Below are positions 1 to 7,995 of a stretch of 64,000 bases of DNA, piece by piece (within the stretch, counting starts at the first letter, position 1; the number at the start of each line of letters is the position of its first letter). Position numbers and translations under genes: made by a program. The notes under the pieces were generated by a model that was not told the origin of the DNA, searched no databases, and saw only the letters and a program-made list of their open reading frames with translations. The DNA is from UBA3537 sp049889395 (GTDB taxonomy: Bacteria; Bacteroidota; Bacteroidia; Flavobacteriales; Flavobacteriaceae), in assembly GCA_049889395.1 (NCBI GenBank), contig JBMHDM010000030.1, positions 1 to 64,000 of the forward strand, in the 5' to 3' direction.

Positions 1-737
1 GGTACTGGTACAAGTCTATTTCGCTTAGATTTTACTTTATCTCCAGAGAGTCTAATAAGTGATAGATCCGTATTAAAATCACCCCACTTTAAGCGTCTAA
101 TTTCTTGATGAGGTCTTAGTAAACAGCAGTACGTTAACAGACAGCACAGATGCAAGTTCTTATTAAACTTATACACCTCATCTAATAGTCCTTTAACATC
201 ACTAATAGGCTTATGTAGTGTTTCAGTCTGTTTACGAGTCTTTAGAGTAATCCGCTGTATAGTAAAGCCATTATCTGCTAAGTAATTAACCAGTACGTTT
301 AAGTGTCTTCTAACTGTATTGTAAGAGGTATTATTAGCATACTTTAAAGGGATACTGTGTAAGAAACGAATAGAAATACAACCCCTACTAATTAACTCTT
401 CTCTTAAACAACAAGACAGTATGGTAAGCGTCTTTTTATAGGATACAGACAGAGGCTCTTTTAGTTTAGCTTCTATAAGACTATCAAACAGCTCAAGAGT
501 CGTTAAGGGTTTAGTAAATGAGTAATTATTGGAGACTAAATAACGATAGACCTCATCCGCTAATAGAACAGCTTTACTACGTCTTAGTTTAGTAGGATAG
601 GAATTAGGAGCGAGAGACGAATTAATACGCTTACCATTAAACAACCGATAACGCTTAGAATTTAGATTGAAATCTACATAGTATCGACCGTCTTTATGTT
701 TACACACTTTAGGGTAAGATAGACTACTTTTTGGCAT
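1..737 (-). CDS. Tyrosine recombinase / phage-type integrase (C-terminus outside window)
   Basis: Tyrosine recombinases cut and rejoin DNA at attachment sites. The first 245 residues are visible, from an ATG at 737 (MPKSSLSYPKV). Residues about 10-70 look like an N-terminal arm-binding segment (GRYYVDFNLNSKRYRLF). A SAM-like core-binding domain follows, at roughly 85-180. The catalytic domain then begins with LLRPHQEIRRLKWGDF, which carries the first catalytic arginine in the usual box I form, followed by the beta-hairpin lysine region (DKVKSKRNRLVPV). The H-x-x-R box and catalytic tyrosine lie beyond base 1. It sits directly beside a tRNA-His 3' fragment, so that tRNA gene is its likely target. 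Which phage or ICE family it belongs to cannot be told from this part. Confidence 0.85.
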   Translation of the reverse strand, partial: MPKSSLSYPKVCKHKDGRYYVDFNLNSKRYRLFNGKRINSSLAPNSYPTKLRRSKAVLLADEVYRYLVSNNYSFTKPLTTLELFDSLIEAKLKEPLSVSYKKTLTILSCCLREELISRGCISIRFLHSIPLKYANNTSYNTVRRHLNVLVNYLADNGFTIQRITLKTRKQTETLHKPISDVKGLLDEVYKFNKNLHLCCLLTYCCLLRPHQEIRRLKWGDFNTDLSLIRLSGDKVKSKRNRLVPV

Positions 738-817
738 TTATATGGCACTTTAATTAAACAACTATTCAATAGCTATTTATAAGCACCTAATTATCAGTAG
801 TTTATGTATAGTATTGC
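1..817. mobile_element. Right end of an integrated element (prophage or ICE), cut off by the window
   Basis: A tyrosine recombinase gene reads leftward, away from a 3' fragment of tRNA-His at 818-876. This is the usual arrangement at the end of an element that integrated into a tRNA gene. The element lies to the left of the fragment and ordinary chromosome lies to the right. The 80 bases between the integrase start and the tRNA fragment have no gene and are where integrase binding sites would be expected. The integrase uses many CTA, AGA and AGT codons, unlike the housekeeping genes further right. The element's size and cargo cannot be seen. Confidence 0.7.
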
Positions 818-876
818 TTGGTTAGAGCGCCTGATTGTGGTTCAGGAGGTTGTCGGTTCGAGACCGATCTTCCACC
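818..876 (+). other. tRNA-His 3' fragment, probable attachment site (att)
   Basis: The sequence holds the end of the D-loop and D-arm (GGTTAGAGC), a perfect 5-bp anticodon stem (830-834 with 842-846) enclosing anticodon GTG at 837-839, a complete T arm (852-868) and the 3' acceptor strand CTTCCAC (869-875). Discriminator C at 876 is the hallmark of tRNA-His. Upstream of about 818 the match stops: there is no GTGGAAG to pair with the acceptor strand and no GCTC for the D-stem. It is therefore not a working tRNA gene but the 3' part left at one end of an integrated element. The intact tRNA-His should lie at the other end, outside the window. Confidence 0.85.
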
Positions 877-881
877 CAGTT

Positions 882-910
882 AAAGTCCTTTCTTAGAGAG
901 GACTTTTTTG
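882..910 (+). terminator. Rho-independent terminator after the tRNA-His fragment
   Basis: AAAGTCCT (882-889) pairs with AGGACTTT (899-906) around a 9-base loop, and the right arm runs into TTTTTT. This was probably the original terminator of the chromosomal tRNA-His transcript, which supports placing the host chromosome to the right. Confidence 0.8.
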
Positions 911-1131
911 TTCAATAAATATACAGAAATAGTTGTACGTCTTGAATCCCTATTAAGTCATATTATTTTCTGACAAACACCTTACAGATACTGGCTTTTG
1001 TTGCTTACCCAACATGCTTTGTTCCAAAGCGCATGTGCTGATACTTATCGATGTTATTTACATTATTTTTAGAATATTGAAATTATTTTAAACTGTCTAA
1101 AATTTATGTCAAATCTTTAAACGAATTTTTT
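911..1131. other. Intergenic stretch with one strong hairpin
   Basis: I see no gene here on either strand. The one clear structure is a hairpin: ACATGCTTTG (1012-1021), loop TTC, then CAAAGC, a single bulged G and CATGT up to 1036. No T-run follows, so it is not a simple terminator. Its role is unknown. Confidence 0.4.
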
Positions 1132-1139
1132 TATATTTG
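1132..1139 (+). promoter_or_regulatory. Promoter -7 box of the TM2 gene
   Basis: TATATTTG matches the Bacteroidota -7 consensus TAnnTTTG and lies 22 bases before the ATG at 1162. No clear TTTG -33 box is visible. Confidence 0.55.
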
Positions 1140-1161
1140 GTTGTAAACTAAATTAATCAAT

Positions 1162-1491
1162 ATGAAAAAATTATTTTTATTATCATTCTTTTTACTTTTT
1201 TCAACATCTTCTTTTGCGCACTTTCCTGTGACAAAAACGACTTCTACAGAAGTTGCAGCTCATGTTGAAAACACAACTATCACTCCAGTAGCACCAGTGG
1301 CATCGGGTGGAAAAACTCAAGTTGCCGCTTTATTATTGTGCTTTTTTCTAGGAGGTTTAGGAATCCACAGATTCTATCTTGGCGACACTTGGCAAGGCGT
1401 TGTACAGCTTTTGACTTTAGGTGTTCTTGGGATTTGGACGCTTATAGATTTCGTCATGTTGTGTACCGGTGATTTAGGTCCAGGGTGGTAA
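1162..1491 (+). CDS. TM2 domain-containing membrane protein
   Basis: The 109-residue protein has an N-terminal signal peptide (MKKLFLLSFFLLFSTSSFA), a short Thr/Val-rich linker, and a TM2 domain at about residues 50-105. That domain has two membrane segments around the characteristic LGGLGIHRFYLGDTWQG motif and ends TLIDFVMLCTGDL. TM2 proteins are small inner-membrane proteins of unknown biochemical role. The signal peptide followed by a short exported linker is the common flavobacterial form. The stop codon overlaps the GTG start of the next gene, and a strong terminator follows directly. Confidence 0.85.
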   Translation: MKKLFLLSFFLLFSTSSFAHFPVTKTTSTEVAAHVENTTITPVAPVASGGKTQVAALLLCFFLGGLGIHRFYLGDTWQGVVQLLTLGVLGIWTLIDFVMLCTGDLGPGW

Positions 1492-2360
1492 GTCTACTAA
1501 CATCTATAAAGCCAGAAAGAGTAATAATTATCTTTCTGGCTTTTTTTTATTTTTCAGATCTAAAAGCTCAAAGTTATTCTGGGGCTTTAGTGATTCAAGA
1601 TTCGTTAAGTTTTCCCTATTATTTAAATCTTAACTTAGATCGGAATATAGGGTATTCTGTCTCTGATATTAGTGGGCCCACGGAAACATTGAGTTTAATT
1701 AAGGTTCGTTCTTTAGATAACGAAAAAAGCTATAGAGTTGAAGAAGCCAATGTTATTTATACCAAATTAAAACCTGAGGCTTACGACGATTTTTGTAAAA
1801 TTTTGTTCAAAAGTAAATTTAATTCTAGCAACATTGATACCGAATTCTCTGCTGTGCTTTCGGACAATACCTCTTGTGGCATGGGTTTAATTAAGTTGGA
1901 AACAACCAAAAAATTGAGTGAAAAGCTTAAAAAAGCACAATCTAAAATCGAAAATAACAAACTTTTAAAATCTCTCACTTCTCAAAATGACAGAACGGTA
2001 TCAGTTGAAAAAATAAACGATCTACTTCAACTGGCAAAAGAAAACTACATAAAAAATATTCCCTTAAAGCGTAATGATTTTATAGACTTTTTGCATTTCA
2101 GAGGCATACAAAAAATTGTTTTGACTTTCAATAGAGACATTCCCAAACATTTAACCAATAAAATCAAAGCCCCTTCAGGCCAGGTTTTGGTAAAGAACAA
2201 TGTTGTGATTATCACTAAATATAATTCCTACAGCTCTATTCCCGTTTTGTTTAATGATCCTGAATTTAAAAATTACAGCTTTGATGTAGTTATCAACACC
2301 TCAATTACATTACGCTTTACTTTTCCAGCAGAATTTTCAGAAGCTAATTTTATTTTTTAA
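1485..2360 (+). CDS. Exported hypothetical protein
   Basis: I do not recognise a family. The 291-residue protein starts at a GTG that overlaps the end of the TM2 gene by 7 bases; the first in-frame ATG is more than 120 codons downstream, so GTG is the best start. A hydrophobic stretch (VIIIFLAFFYFSDLKAQ) looks like a signal peptide cleaved after KAQ. The rest is soluble and Lys/Asn-rich with a possible helical segment at 140-190. The hydrophobic signal region is encoded by the second arm and T-run of a strong terminator hairpin (1510-1548), so this gene would be made only by read-through or from an internal start. Confidence 0.65.
   Translation: MVSLLTSIKPERVIIIFLAFFYFSDLKAQSYSGALVIQDSLSFPYYLNLNLDRNIGYSVSDISGPTETLSLIKVRSLDNEKSYRVEEANVIYTKLKPEAYDDFCKILFKSKFNSSNIDTEFSAVLSDNTSCGMGLIKLETTKKLSEKLKKAQSKIENNKLLKSLTSQNDRTVSVEKINDLLQLAKENYIKNIPLKRNDFIDFLHFRGIQKIVLTFNRDIPKHLTNKIKAPSGQVLVKNNVVIITKYNSYSSIPVLFNDPEFKNYSFDVVINTSITLRFTFPAEFSEANFIF
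1510..1548 (+). terminator. Strong terminator inside the start of the next gene
   Basis: AGCCAGAAAGA (1510-1520) pairs perfectly with TCTTTCTGGCT (1531-1541) around a 10-base loop, followed by a T-run to 1548. It ends the TM2 transcript but lies within codons 9-22 of the following open frame, whose signal peptide it encodes. It may act as a partial terminator or attenuator. Confidence 0.8.
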
Positions 2361-2472
2361 CCTCATTTTACTGCATTAAAAACATTTCCTGCTTTTTACT
2401 ATTTATATCCGGCACGAGATTCATTGAAACTGAACTGCATGCACTTGGATCAAAGATTAAAAACAGAATATT

Positions 2473-2505
2473 AAAAAAAAGCTTCTCGATTAAGAAGCTT
2501 TTTTT
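2473..2505. terminator. Bidirectional terminator
   Basis: AAAAAAGCTTCT pairs with AGAAGCTTTTTT around CGATTA, with A- and T-runs on both sides. It lies between the converging genes ending at 2360 (+) and 2530 (-) and can serve both. Confidence 0.85.
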
Positions 2506-2529
2506 GGTTGAATTAGTGGTCATTAAAAT

Positions 2530-4044
2530 TTATTTGAAAGTTTTGTCAACCACGATACGGTCTTTCCGGTTTGCTAATTCCCAAGCCGTGTGAAATACCA
2601 GTCTAGTTCGATTTTCTAATAAATCATATTCAATTTTATCAGGAGTATCAGTTGCCTTGTGATAATCGGCATGTGTGCCGTTAAAATAGAAAATGATAGG
2701 TATATTGTTTTTGGCGAAATTGTAATGATCAGATCGGTAGTAAAAACGATTTGGATCGTTTTCGTCATTGTAAGTGTAGTCTAATTCGATATTGGTATAT
2801 TTATTATTGACGTTTTCTGAAAGCTTATGTAATTCAGTACTTAATTTATCACTGCCGATTAAATACACATAGTTTCGATCTCCGTTTTTGCGTTTAGGAT
2901 CAATTCTACCAATCATATCAATATTTAGGTTAGCTACAGTTTGTTCTAATTTGAAAATAGGGTCGTAATCGGTATAATATTTTGATCCTAGTAAACCTTT
3001 TTCTTCTGCCGTAACATGCAAAAATACAATCGATCTCTGTGGACCTTGGCCTTGTTCTACAGCAGTTTGAAAGGCCTGTGCGATTTCTAGCATAGCTATA
3101 GTCCCTGAACCATCGTCATCTGCACCATTAAAAACTTCTCCGTCATGCATTCCAACATGATCTAAATGTGCCGAAATGATGATGTATTCATCAGGTTTTG
3201 TACTGCCTGGAATAATGGCAGCAACATTTTCAGAAGTGATTGATTCTGAATTATTTTCGTACGTTATGGTAATATTTCTATCATAGCGTCCATTCTTGTT
3301 TTGTACCAACTGATCACCAAAATCATCACTAACTAAAAATCCATAAAATGGATCTGATTTCACATTTAATGTTAAATTGGACTCACCACCCCGCTCTGCA
3401 CGAGATTTGTAATAAGCAGAATATCGCTTGAATAAGCTATTGTTTACAAGAATAAATGCTTTAGCGCCAAGATCTTTTGCCAAATTTCGTTTAGAACTCA
3501 AAGATTGACGGCCATTTGACCATTTAGAAATTTCTTTCGTCCCCGAAATAACGTAATTACCATCCTCATTTTTGGGTTCACCAGAAACAGCAACAACAAT
3601 TTTATCTTTGACATCTAAACTTCTGTAATCATCATATTTCTCATCTTGGATGCCATAGCCAACAAAAACATAAGAATTGGCTTTGATTAAAGTCGACTCT
3701 CCCGAGCTAACACTTATAAAATCGTCGTAATACTCATAAGATTGATCTCCTATTGAAATTGATACTTTTGGTGTTTTTTGTACTTTTAAAGGTACATATT
3801 GAAAATAATCGCCATCTGCTTTAGCCGCCCTAATGCCCAATTTCTGGTATTCTGATCTTAAATAGTTAACAGCTAGTTGCTCTCCCTCAGTTCCAGTTTC
3901 TCTACCTTGAAAATCGTCAGAGGCATAGGTGTACAGTTTTGTTTTGAGGTCATTAATGTCAATTTCTTTGACATACGGTTCTGGGTTTTGGGCTGTAATC
4001 GAAATGGTAAAGCCCAAAATAAGAGCTATAAATTGTTGTTTCAT
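2530..4044 (-). CDS. M28 family zinc aminopeptidase, exported
   Basis: M28 peptidases use two zinc ions to remove N-terminal residues or cleave small peptides. Zinc ligands and catalytic residues are visible in order: HLDHVG (about residue 293), NGADDDGSG, TAEEKG (about 344), NIDMIG and SDHYNF (about 438), with a late HADYHKATDTPDKI. A protease-associated insert occupies roughly residues 110-260. I chose the ATG at 4044 because it places a signal peptide at the N-terminus (MKQQFIALILGFTISITAQ). Starts at 4107 and 4074 would add a charged leader before it. The gene stands alone and shares a terminator with the gene on its right. It probably acts in the periplasm or at the cell surface. Confidence 0.88.
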   Translation of the reverse strand: MKQQFIALILGFTISITAQNPEPYVKEIDINDLKTKLYTYASDDFQGRETGTEGEQLAVNYLRSEYQKLGIRAAKADGDYFQYVPLKVQKTPKVSISIGDQSYEYYDDFISVSSGESTLIKANSYVFVGYGIQDEKYDDYRSLDVKDKIVVAVSGEPKNEDGNYVISGTKEISKWSNGRQSLSSKRNLAKDLGAKAFILVNNSLFKRYSAYYKSRAERGGESNLTLNVKSDPFYGFLVSDDFGDQLVQNKNGRYDRNITITYENNSESITSENVAAIIPGSTKPDEYIIISAHLDHVGMHDGEVFNGADDDGSGTIAMLEIAQAFQTAVEQGQGPQRSIVFLHVTAEEKGLLGSKYYTDYDPIFKLEQTVANLNIDMIGRIDPKRKNGDRNYVYLIGSDKLSTELHKLSENVNNKYTNIELDYTYNDENDPNRFYYRSDHYNFAKNNIPIIFYFNGTHADYHKATDTPDKIEYDLLENRTRLVFHTAWELANRKDRIVVDKTFK

Positions 4045-4225
4045 GCGTTTAAATTTTGAAGCAACGAATTTACCCATTATTTGAAGAATTTTGAACAGTT
4101 TTGCCAAAAAATTAGTAAATATTGAAATTTAATTCAATTTTTATTTTTGCTTTCTTACTTCTTAAAAAGTCTATGAAGTGTATGTTTTTATCGATAAAAG
4201 TGAAAAAAAAGTAGTTTTTTTTCTA

Positions 4226-4252
4226 TTTGACAATTTTTTTTGTCTAATTTTG
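4226..4252 (+). promoter_or_regulatory. Promoter of the porin-like gene
   Basis: TTTG (4226-4229) and TAATTTTG (4245-4252) match the Bacteroidota -33 and -7 boxes. The 15-base spacer is a little short. The ATG is 28 bases downstream. Confidence 0.6.
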
Positions 4253-4280
4253 CACTATTAATCATAAACAAAAAAATATT

Positions 4281-5264
4281 ATGAAAAGATTAATTACTTT
4301 AATGTCTCTTGCTGTGGTAGGTTTATCATTCGGTCAAGAGGAAGAAGCACCAAAGTTTAACGTATCTGGTTCTGTCGATGCTTATTACAGAGCTAATCTA
4401 ACATCTGCAAATGATGAAGAGGGTACTGGAGACTACAGTGCTTTTGCCAACGATTCTGGATTCTCTTTAGGTCTTGCTAACGTTACTCTTTCTTATGAGG
4501 GAGAAAAGGTTGGTTTTGTAGCTGATTTAGCCTACGGTCCTAGAGCTGACGAATGGAACGGTACAGTAGTGAACGAAGCTTACGTTTATTGGAATGTAAA
4601 CGAAAAAGTAAGTTTAATGATGGGTCGTTTCAACTCTTGGATGGGTTATGAAAGAATCTCACCTGCCAATAACTTCCATTACAGCATGTCTCACATGTTT
4701 ACGTACTCTGCACGTAACTGGAATGGTTTAGTTGGTCAGTTTGATCTTGGTAATGACTTCAACTTTGGTGTTGCAGTTATGAACCCAACGGATGTTGTTA
4801 CTGGTAACACTACTGGTGATTACTCGATTGCTGCTGGTGTTTCTAAAGGTGATACTGGTATTTCTTTTGCAAGTAGCCAAGAAAGAACTTACATTGATTT
4901 CAAAACTGCGGTAAATATTGGGAATGTCAAAATTGCTTTGAATGCTCATAATGCCGATTTTGGAGATGAAGGATTTGCTTTGGGTGAAAGTTTTACATCT
5001 GTCTCAGCTTACCCACAAGTTCAAACTTCAGACAATCTTTCATGGGGTCTTCGTTTAGAATACATGATGATTCAAGATGCAATCACTGGAGACGATCTAA
5101 ACGTTTTAACACCAACTTTAACTGCTAACTACTCAGTTGGAGATTTGACTATCAAGCCAGAACTTAGATTTGACTCTGGAAGTGAAGATATCTTTACTGA
5201 TAATGATGGTGAGGCTGTTGGAAGCAAAACTGCTTTTATGTTAGCCGCTGTATATAAGTTCTAA
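4281..5264 (+). CDS. Outer-membrane beta-barrel porin (bbp2/OmpL-like)
   Basis: The 327-residue protein has a signal peptide (MKRLITLMSLAVVGLSFGQ), and the mature part is a series of alternating aromatic/polar strands ending in LAAVYKF, a C-terminal phenylalanine typical of barrels inserted by the BAM complex. The segment VSLMMGRFNSWMGYE and the following NNFHYSMSH match the putative beta-barrel porin-2 family, whose members form water-filled pores in the outer membrane. It is a single-gene unit with its own promoter and a strong terminator. The substrate is unknown; in related bacteria such genes are often near nitrogen or solute transporters, but none is seen here. Confidence 0.8.
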   Translation: MKRLITLMSLAVVGLSFGQEEEAPKFNVSGSVDAYYRANLTSANDEEGTGDYSAFANDSGFSLGLANVTLSYEGEKVGFVADLAYGPRADEWNGTVVNEAYVYWNVNEKVSLMMGRFNSWMGYERISPANNFHYSMSHMFTYSARNWNGLVGQFDLGNDFNFGVAVMNPTDVVTGNTTGDYSIAAGVSKGDTGISFASSQERTYIDFKTAVNIGNVKIALNAHNADFGDEGFALGESFTSVSAYPQVQTSDNLSWGLRLEYMMIQDAITGDDLNVLTPTLTANYSVGDLTIKPELRFDSGSEDIFTDNDGEAVGSKTAFMLAAVYKF

Positions 5265-5283
5265 GATCTTTATACCATATAAC

Positions 5284-5313
5284 AAAAGCGATGCCTCGGC
5301 ATCGCTTTTTTTT
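5284..5313 (+). terminator. Terminator of the porin-like gene
   Basis: AAAAGCGATGC pairs with GCATCGCTTTT around CTCG, followed by a long T-run. Confidence 0.9.
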
Positions 5314-5398
5314 GTTTAATCAAAATTTTTGTCAGTCAAACAGTTTTCTGTATTCTCATTTTCTCCCTGTATGTCGTGATAATTTATCTCATTTATCA

Positions 5399-5430
5399 TT
5401 TGGTATCATTAATTAAATGGTATAATTTTG
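5399..5430 (+). promoter_or_regulatory. Promoter of the interrupted barrel gene
   Basis: TTTG (5399-5402), 20 bases, then TAATTTTG (5423-5430): a near-ideal Bacteroidota promoter 27 bases before the ATG at 5457. The gene is therefore probably still transcribed. Confidence 0.7.
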
Positions 5431-5456
5431 ACTAATAATTTAAAACCCAAATCATT

Positions 5457-6041
5457 ATGAAAAATCTGTCTTATTTAATCTATGTATTATTAATTTCATT
5501 TAATTTATCAGCACAAACCGAAAAAGGAAATTGGTTTTTTGGTGGTGACACGAGTTTAAGCTTTGTGTCCTCGAATATACAACCCGAAAGAGACGGTGAT
5601 AATTTAGAAAAAACTACCATCTCAAACATTACCTTTAAACCCAGTGCTAATTATTTTCTACAAGACAATTTGGCTGTAGGACTTGGATTGCTTTTTCAAT
5701 CCAGAACTAATAAAGAAGGATCAGACAAAGGCATTGAAGTCACGACTGCATTACTTCCATCAGTAACTTATTTCTTTAGTTCTGGTTCTAAACTAGTTCC
5801 CTATGTAGGAGCAGGAGTAGGGTTGATGTCATTGAAGTTTAAAGATAGCGATGCGAACCTAAAGTATAATGGCTTAGCTTTTACTTCCAGTGGTGGATTT
5901 GCTTATTTTTTAAGCGATTCTGTATCACTAAACCTAGGTTTCTCATATCTAAGTTAGAATTTAAAAGATAAAAAACAAAGCAAAAACAAAATCAAAACAA
6001 ACGCTTTTGGAGTGACTTTAGGCTTTTGTGTCTTTTTGTAA
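5457..6041 (+). pseudogene. Outer-membrane beta-barrel protein interrupted by an in-frame amber codon
   Basis: Translation from 5457 gives a signal peptide (MKNLSYLIYVLLISFNLSAQ) and a small barrel of the OmpA-like/opacity type, with the typical phrases LPSVTYFFSSGSKLVPYVGAGVGL and GGFAYFLSDSVSLNLGFSYLS. It then meets TAG at 5955-5957. The same frame continues for 27 more codons to TAA at 6039-6041, reading NLKDKKQSKNK then KTNAFGVTFGLCVFL. That is exactly the last loop and last membrane strand expected of this family, ending in the hydrophobic C-terminus that BAM recognises. One base change (for example TTG to TAG) explains the interruption. The 166-residue product lacks the closing strand and is unlikely to fold. 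A sequencing error is the alternative. Confidence 0.75.
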
Positions 6042-6067
6042 TCGATATTATTGAATATAATATACAT

Positions 6068-6101
6068 AAAAGACCAACAATATTGTTGGTCTTTTTTTTT
6101 G
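6068..6101 (+). terminator. Terminator of the interrupted barrel gene
   Basis: AAAAGACCAACAAT pairs with ATTGTTGGTCTTTT as a near-perfect palindrome followed by T's. It lies after the distal TAA at 6041 rather than right after the amber codon, which supports the longer original gene. Confidence 0.88.
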
Positions 6102-6123
6102 AAATCTTTTGTACATTTACGCT

Positions 6124-6540
6124 ATGAAAAAGATCATAATCGTAAATGGCCCTAACCTGAATTTATTGGGCAAACGAGAAACAGAAATTTATGGCTCTCA
6201 AACATTTGAGACCTTTTTTGAATCTCTGCAAGATAAATTCCCACAGTTTAATTTGGATTATTTTCAGTCTAACATAGAAGGGGAGTTAATCGATAAATTA
6301 CATGAAGTTGGCTTTTCATACGATGGTATCATTTTAAACGCTGCCGCCTATACGCATACATCAGTTGGTCTTGGCGATGCGGTTAAGGGTATTTCTACCC
6401 CTGTGATTGAGGTTCATATTTCAAACACTCACAGTCGTGAAGCGTTTCGTCACCACTCTTTTATTTCTCCTTGTGCTAAAGGTGTTATTTTAGGCTTTGG
6501 GTTACAAAGCTATACTTTAGCGCTTCAAAGTTTTTTATAA
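6124..6540 (+). CDS. aroQ: 3-dehydroquinate dehydratase, type II
   Basis: This shikimate-pathway enzyme converts 3-dehydroquinate to 3-dehydroshikimate in the cytoplasm. The 138-residue length fits the small dodecameric type II family. Visible motifs are NGPNLNLLGKRE at the N-terminus with the catalytic loop Arg and Tyr (EIYG), then DGIILNAAAYTHTS and EVHISNTHSREAFRHHS. The ATG at 6124 gives the standard start MKKIIIVNGPN; an upstream ATG at 6109 would add five residues absent from the family. It stands alone here, and its pathway partner aroB is at 43155-44240. Confidence 0.95.
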   Translation: MKKIIIVNGPNLNLLGKRETEIYGSQTFETFFESLQDKFPQFNLDYFQSNIEGELIDKLHEVGFSYDGIILNAAAYTHTSVGLGDAVKGISTPVIEVHISNTHSREAFRHHSFISPCAKGVILGFGLQSYTLALQSFL

Positions 6541-6568
6541 AAAAAGACGGTTAAAAACCGCCTTTTGT
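6539..6568. terminator. Probable bidirectional terminator between aroQ and lpdA
   Basis: AAAAGACGGTT and AACCGCCTTTT form an inverted repeat with one mismatch around AAA, with A's and T's on both sides, between two converging genes. Confidence 0.65.
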
Positions 6569-6587
6569 AAATTCTATGATGAATGAT

Positions 6588-7964
6588 TTAAATATGAATT
6601 ACTTCGTCATAAGCGTCCGCAACGGCCTCCATAACGGCTTCACTCATGGTTGGGTGTGGATGTACTGTTTTGAGTACTTCATGTCCTGTTGTTTCTAATT
6701 TACGGCCCAAAACAGCTTCCGCAATCATATCCGTCACACCTGCACCTATCATATGACAACCCAGCCATTCGCCATATTTGGCGTCAAAAATCACTTTTAC
6801 AAACCCTTCGGTATTACCACCTGCACTGGCTTTACCAGAAGCAGAAAAAGGGAATTTTCCAACTTTAATGTCTAGACCTTGTTCTTTAGCTTGAGCTTCA
6901 GTCAGACCAACGCTGGCCACTTCTGGACTACAATAGGTACACCCTGGAATATTTCCATAATCTAGGGGTTCTACATGATGTCCAGCAATTTTTTCAACAC
7001 ACAAAATACCTTCAGCAGAAGCAACATGGGCTAGGGCAGGACCAGGCGTCACATCGCCTATAGCGTAATAACCTGGCATATTGGTTTGATAATAATCGTT
7101 AACCAAAATTTTGTCACGATCCGTTACAATCCCGACCTCTTCAAGCCCTATGTTTTCGATGTTAGTTTTAATACCAACAGCAGATAAAACAATATCGGCT
7201 TCGATAACGTCTTCCCCTTTTTTAGTTTTGACTGTAGCTCTGACACCTTCACCAGATGTGTCAACTCCAGTGACTTCTGTAGCGGTCATGATTTTGATAC
7301 CACTTTTTTTGAAGGAGCGCTCCAATTGTTTTGAAACCTCTTCATCTTCAACTGGGGTTATTCGCGGCATGTATTCAACGATAGTAACTTCTGTTCCCAT
7401 GGCGTTGTAGAAATAAGCAAATTCAACACCAATAGCACCAGAGCCTACTATAATTAGTTTTTTGGGCTGTTTTTCCAAAGTCATGGCCTGTCGGTAGCCA
7501 ATAACCTTTTGACCATCTTGCTGCAAGCTAGGGAGTTCTCTAGAGCGGGCACCTGTTGCAATTATGATGTGATCCGCACTATACGCTACGCCTTCTACAT
7601 CAACTTTTTTACCTGGTTTTATTTTTCCGTAGCCAGAAATAATATCAATTTTATTTTTTTTCATTAAAAATTGAACGCCTTTACTCATACCTTCGGCTAC
7701 ATTTCGGCTTCGATTTACAACGGCGTTAAAGTCTTTGTCGTAATCTTTGATGGTTAATCCATAATCTTCAGCGTGTTTGAGGTATTCAAAAACTTGTGCA
7801 GATTTCAATAGTGCTTTAGTCGGTATACAGCCCCAGTTTAGGCAAACACCACCAAGGCTTTCCTTTTCAATAACAGCTGTTTTGAATCCTAATTGGGAAG
7901 CACGAATGGCAGTGACATAGCCGCCTGGACCACTTCCTAAAACAATTACATCATATTTGCTCAT
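6588..7964 (-). CDS. lpdA: Dihydrolipoyl dehydrogenase (E3)
   Basis: This FAD enzyme reoxidises the lipoyl groups of 2-oxoacid dehydrogenase and glycine cleavage complexes using NAD. The 458 residues contain the FAD-binding GSGPGGYVTAIRA (about 9-21), the redox disulfide GGVCLNWGCIPTKA (about 38-51), the NAD-binding IVGSGAIGVEFAYFY (about 173), the second FAD motif YAIGDVTPGPALAHVA (about 301) and the C-terminal active-site base in HPHPTMSEAVMEA. No E1 or E2 gene lies beside it, so which complex it serves cannot be told here. Confidence 0.95.
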   Translation of the reverse strand: MSKYDVIVLGSGPGGYVTAIRASQLGFKTAVIEKESLGGVCLNWGCIPTKALLKSAQVFEYLKHAEDYGLTIKDYDKDFNAVVNRSRNVAEGMSKGVQFLMKKNKIDIISGYGKIKPGKKVDVEGVAYSADHIIIATGARSRELPSLQQDGQKVIGYRQAMTLEKQPKKLIIVGSGAIGVEFAYFYNAMGTEVTIVEYMPRITPVEDEEVSKQLERSFKKSGIKIMTATEVTGVDTSGEGVRATVKTKKGEDVIEADIVLSAVGIKTNIENIGLEEVGIVTDRDKILVNDYYQTNMPGYYAIGDVTPGPALAHVASAEGILCVEKIAGHHVEPLDYGNIPGCTYCSPEVASVGLTEAQAKEQGLDIKVGKFPFSASGKASAGGNTEGFVKVIFDAKYGEWLGCHMIGAGVTDMIAEAVLGRKLETTGHEVLKTVHPHPTMSEAVMEAVADAYDEVIHI

Positions 7965-7995
7965 AGCTATAAACTTTAGTTGTTGTTAGAGAATG

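Noticed and set aside
818..876. Complete tRNA-His gene
   Set aside because: The 5' acceptor strand and D-stem are missing, so it cannot fold into a full tRNA.
7111..7410. 99-codon plus-strand frame inside lpdA
   Set aside because: A Ser/Thr/Val-rich shadow of a conserved minus-strand gene.
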